This document shows positions 63,873 through 64,000 of a stretch of 64,000 bases of DNA, one piece after another. A model generated the notes under the pieces. That model saw only the letters and a list, made by a program, of their open reading frames with translations, did no database searches and was not told the DNA's origin. This DNA comes from Streptomyces sp. S.PNR 29 (GTDB lineage Bacteria > Actinomycetota > Actinomycetes > Streptomycetales > Streptomycetaceae). Where the stretch lies: contig NZ_JANUQM010000003.1 in assembly GCF_030386795.1 (NCBI RefSeq), forward strand, positions 434,001 to 498,000, given 5' to 3'. Made by a program: the position numbers and the translations under genes. The stretch's first letter is position 1. Every line of letters begins with the position of its first letter.

Positions 63873-64000
63873 TTACGAGGCCGAGGTCCCGGCCGGGCGG
63901 ATCCACAGCCGCTGTCCGATGGCGGCTGCCTGCTGAACGATACGGTTGACGGAGGCGGCGTCCACGACGGTGGTGTCCACGGGCGTGCCGTCGACGTCGT
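63873..64000 (-). CDS. 3' end of a gene cut by the window edge
   Basis: The last 42 residues are visible, ending SVNRIVQQAAAIGQRLWIRPAGTSAS before a TAA at 63873. Codon use is typical. The segment looks like a soluble helix-plus-tail and cannot be assigned. It lies upstream of the protease/hydrolase fusion on the same strand, separated by a strong terminator. Confidence 0.65.
   Translation of the reverse strand, partial: DVDGTPVDTTVVDAASVNRIVQQAAAIGQRLWIRPAGTSAS

Overview
The window is very GC-rich actinobacterial DNA. Codon use, GTG/TTG starts, tightly overlapping ATGA/GTGA gene junctions, a mycothiol gene (mshB), DivIVA- and DUF3117-type small proteins and two copies of a palindromic intergenic repeat common in Streptomyces all point to a Streptomyces (or close relative) chromosome core. 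I see no insertion sequence, prophage, CRISPR array, tRNA or rRNA.

Layout. 1-1547: end of an unknown gene, then a phosphotransferase gene and a small membrane-protein gene that each carry an apparent frameshift. 1552-5432 (minus): three-gene succinate dehydrogenase/fumarate reductase operon of the mycobacterial Sdh1 type, with a small helper gene. 5721-10308: an LpqW-like family-5 binding lipoprotein followed by typA. 10929-16770 (plus) and 16874-22776 (minus): two complete oligopeptide ABC importers arranged tail to tail, followed by an S9 prolyl-oligopeptidase-like peptidase (minus); together a peptide uptake and breakdown region, positionally where I recall bldK in S. coelicolor. 25520-29618: small membrane protein, mshB, a membrane protein and a large Gly/Pro-rich membrane protein with peptidoglycan-binding-like repeats. 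29709-33125: drug-type ABC exporter with its own DesK/NarL-type two-component pair. 33234-35185 (minus): SirB1-like and GNAT proteins. 35326-39877: fdxA, dapC, a secreted protein, a membrane-anchored lysozyme-like protein and dapE (diaminopimelate/lysine pathway). 39985-44245: LOG-family protein, dihydropteroate synthase, DivIVA-like protein, 3-methyladenine glycosylase, enoyl-CoA hydratase, DUF3117 protein. 44357-49950: O-methyltransferase, ECF sigma factor, zinc anti-sigma factor, HtrA protease, TatB. 50203-56695: hypothetical, Mrp, DUF1003, PRC/MgtE_N/CBS protein, lipoprotein, hypothetical, CorA. 57222-61616: SUFU-domain protein, MFS transporter, DUF6758, PHP phosphoesterase, MarC. 61591-64000 (minus): trypsin-like/alpha-beta-hydrolase fusion and a cut-off gene.

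From lpqW/typA through mshB, fdx-dapC, dapE, LOG, folP2, divIVA-like, tag, DUF3117, O-methyltransferase, sigE, rseA, htrA, tatB, mrp, DUF1003, CBS/MgtE-like and corA, the gene order follows M. tuberculosis Rv1165-Rv1239 as I remember it, so most of the window is a conserved actinobacterial backbone and the transporters are later insertions. The sigma/anti-sigma/HtrA/TatB block is an envelope-stress module: the sigma factor has a likely self-recognised promoter, the anti-sigma overlaps it, and HtrA and TatB act at the membrane. Many genes appear to be leaderless (a TANNNT -10 hexamer 6-7 bases before the start codon).

The least ordinary objects are the trypsin-like protease fused to an alpha/beta hydrolase at the right end, an O-methyltransferase whose conserved N-terminus has no ordinary start codon (ATT is the best candidate), a binding protein anchored by a C-terminal membrane segment, strong paired hairpins inside an ABC importer operon, and repeated motifs in the cytoplasmic tail of HtrA. 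I found no clear wholly new multi-gene system.
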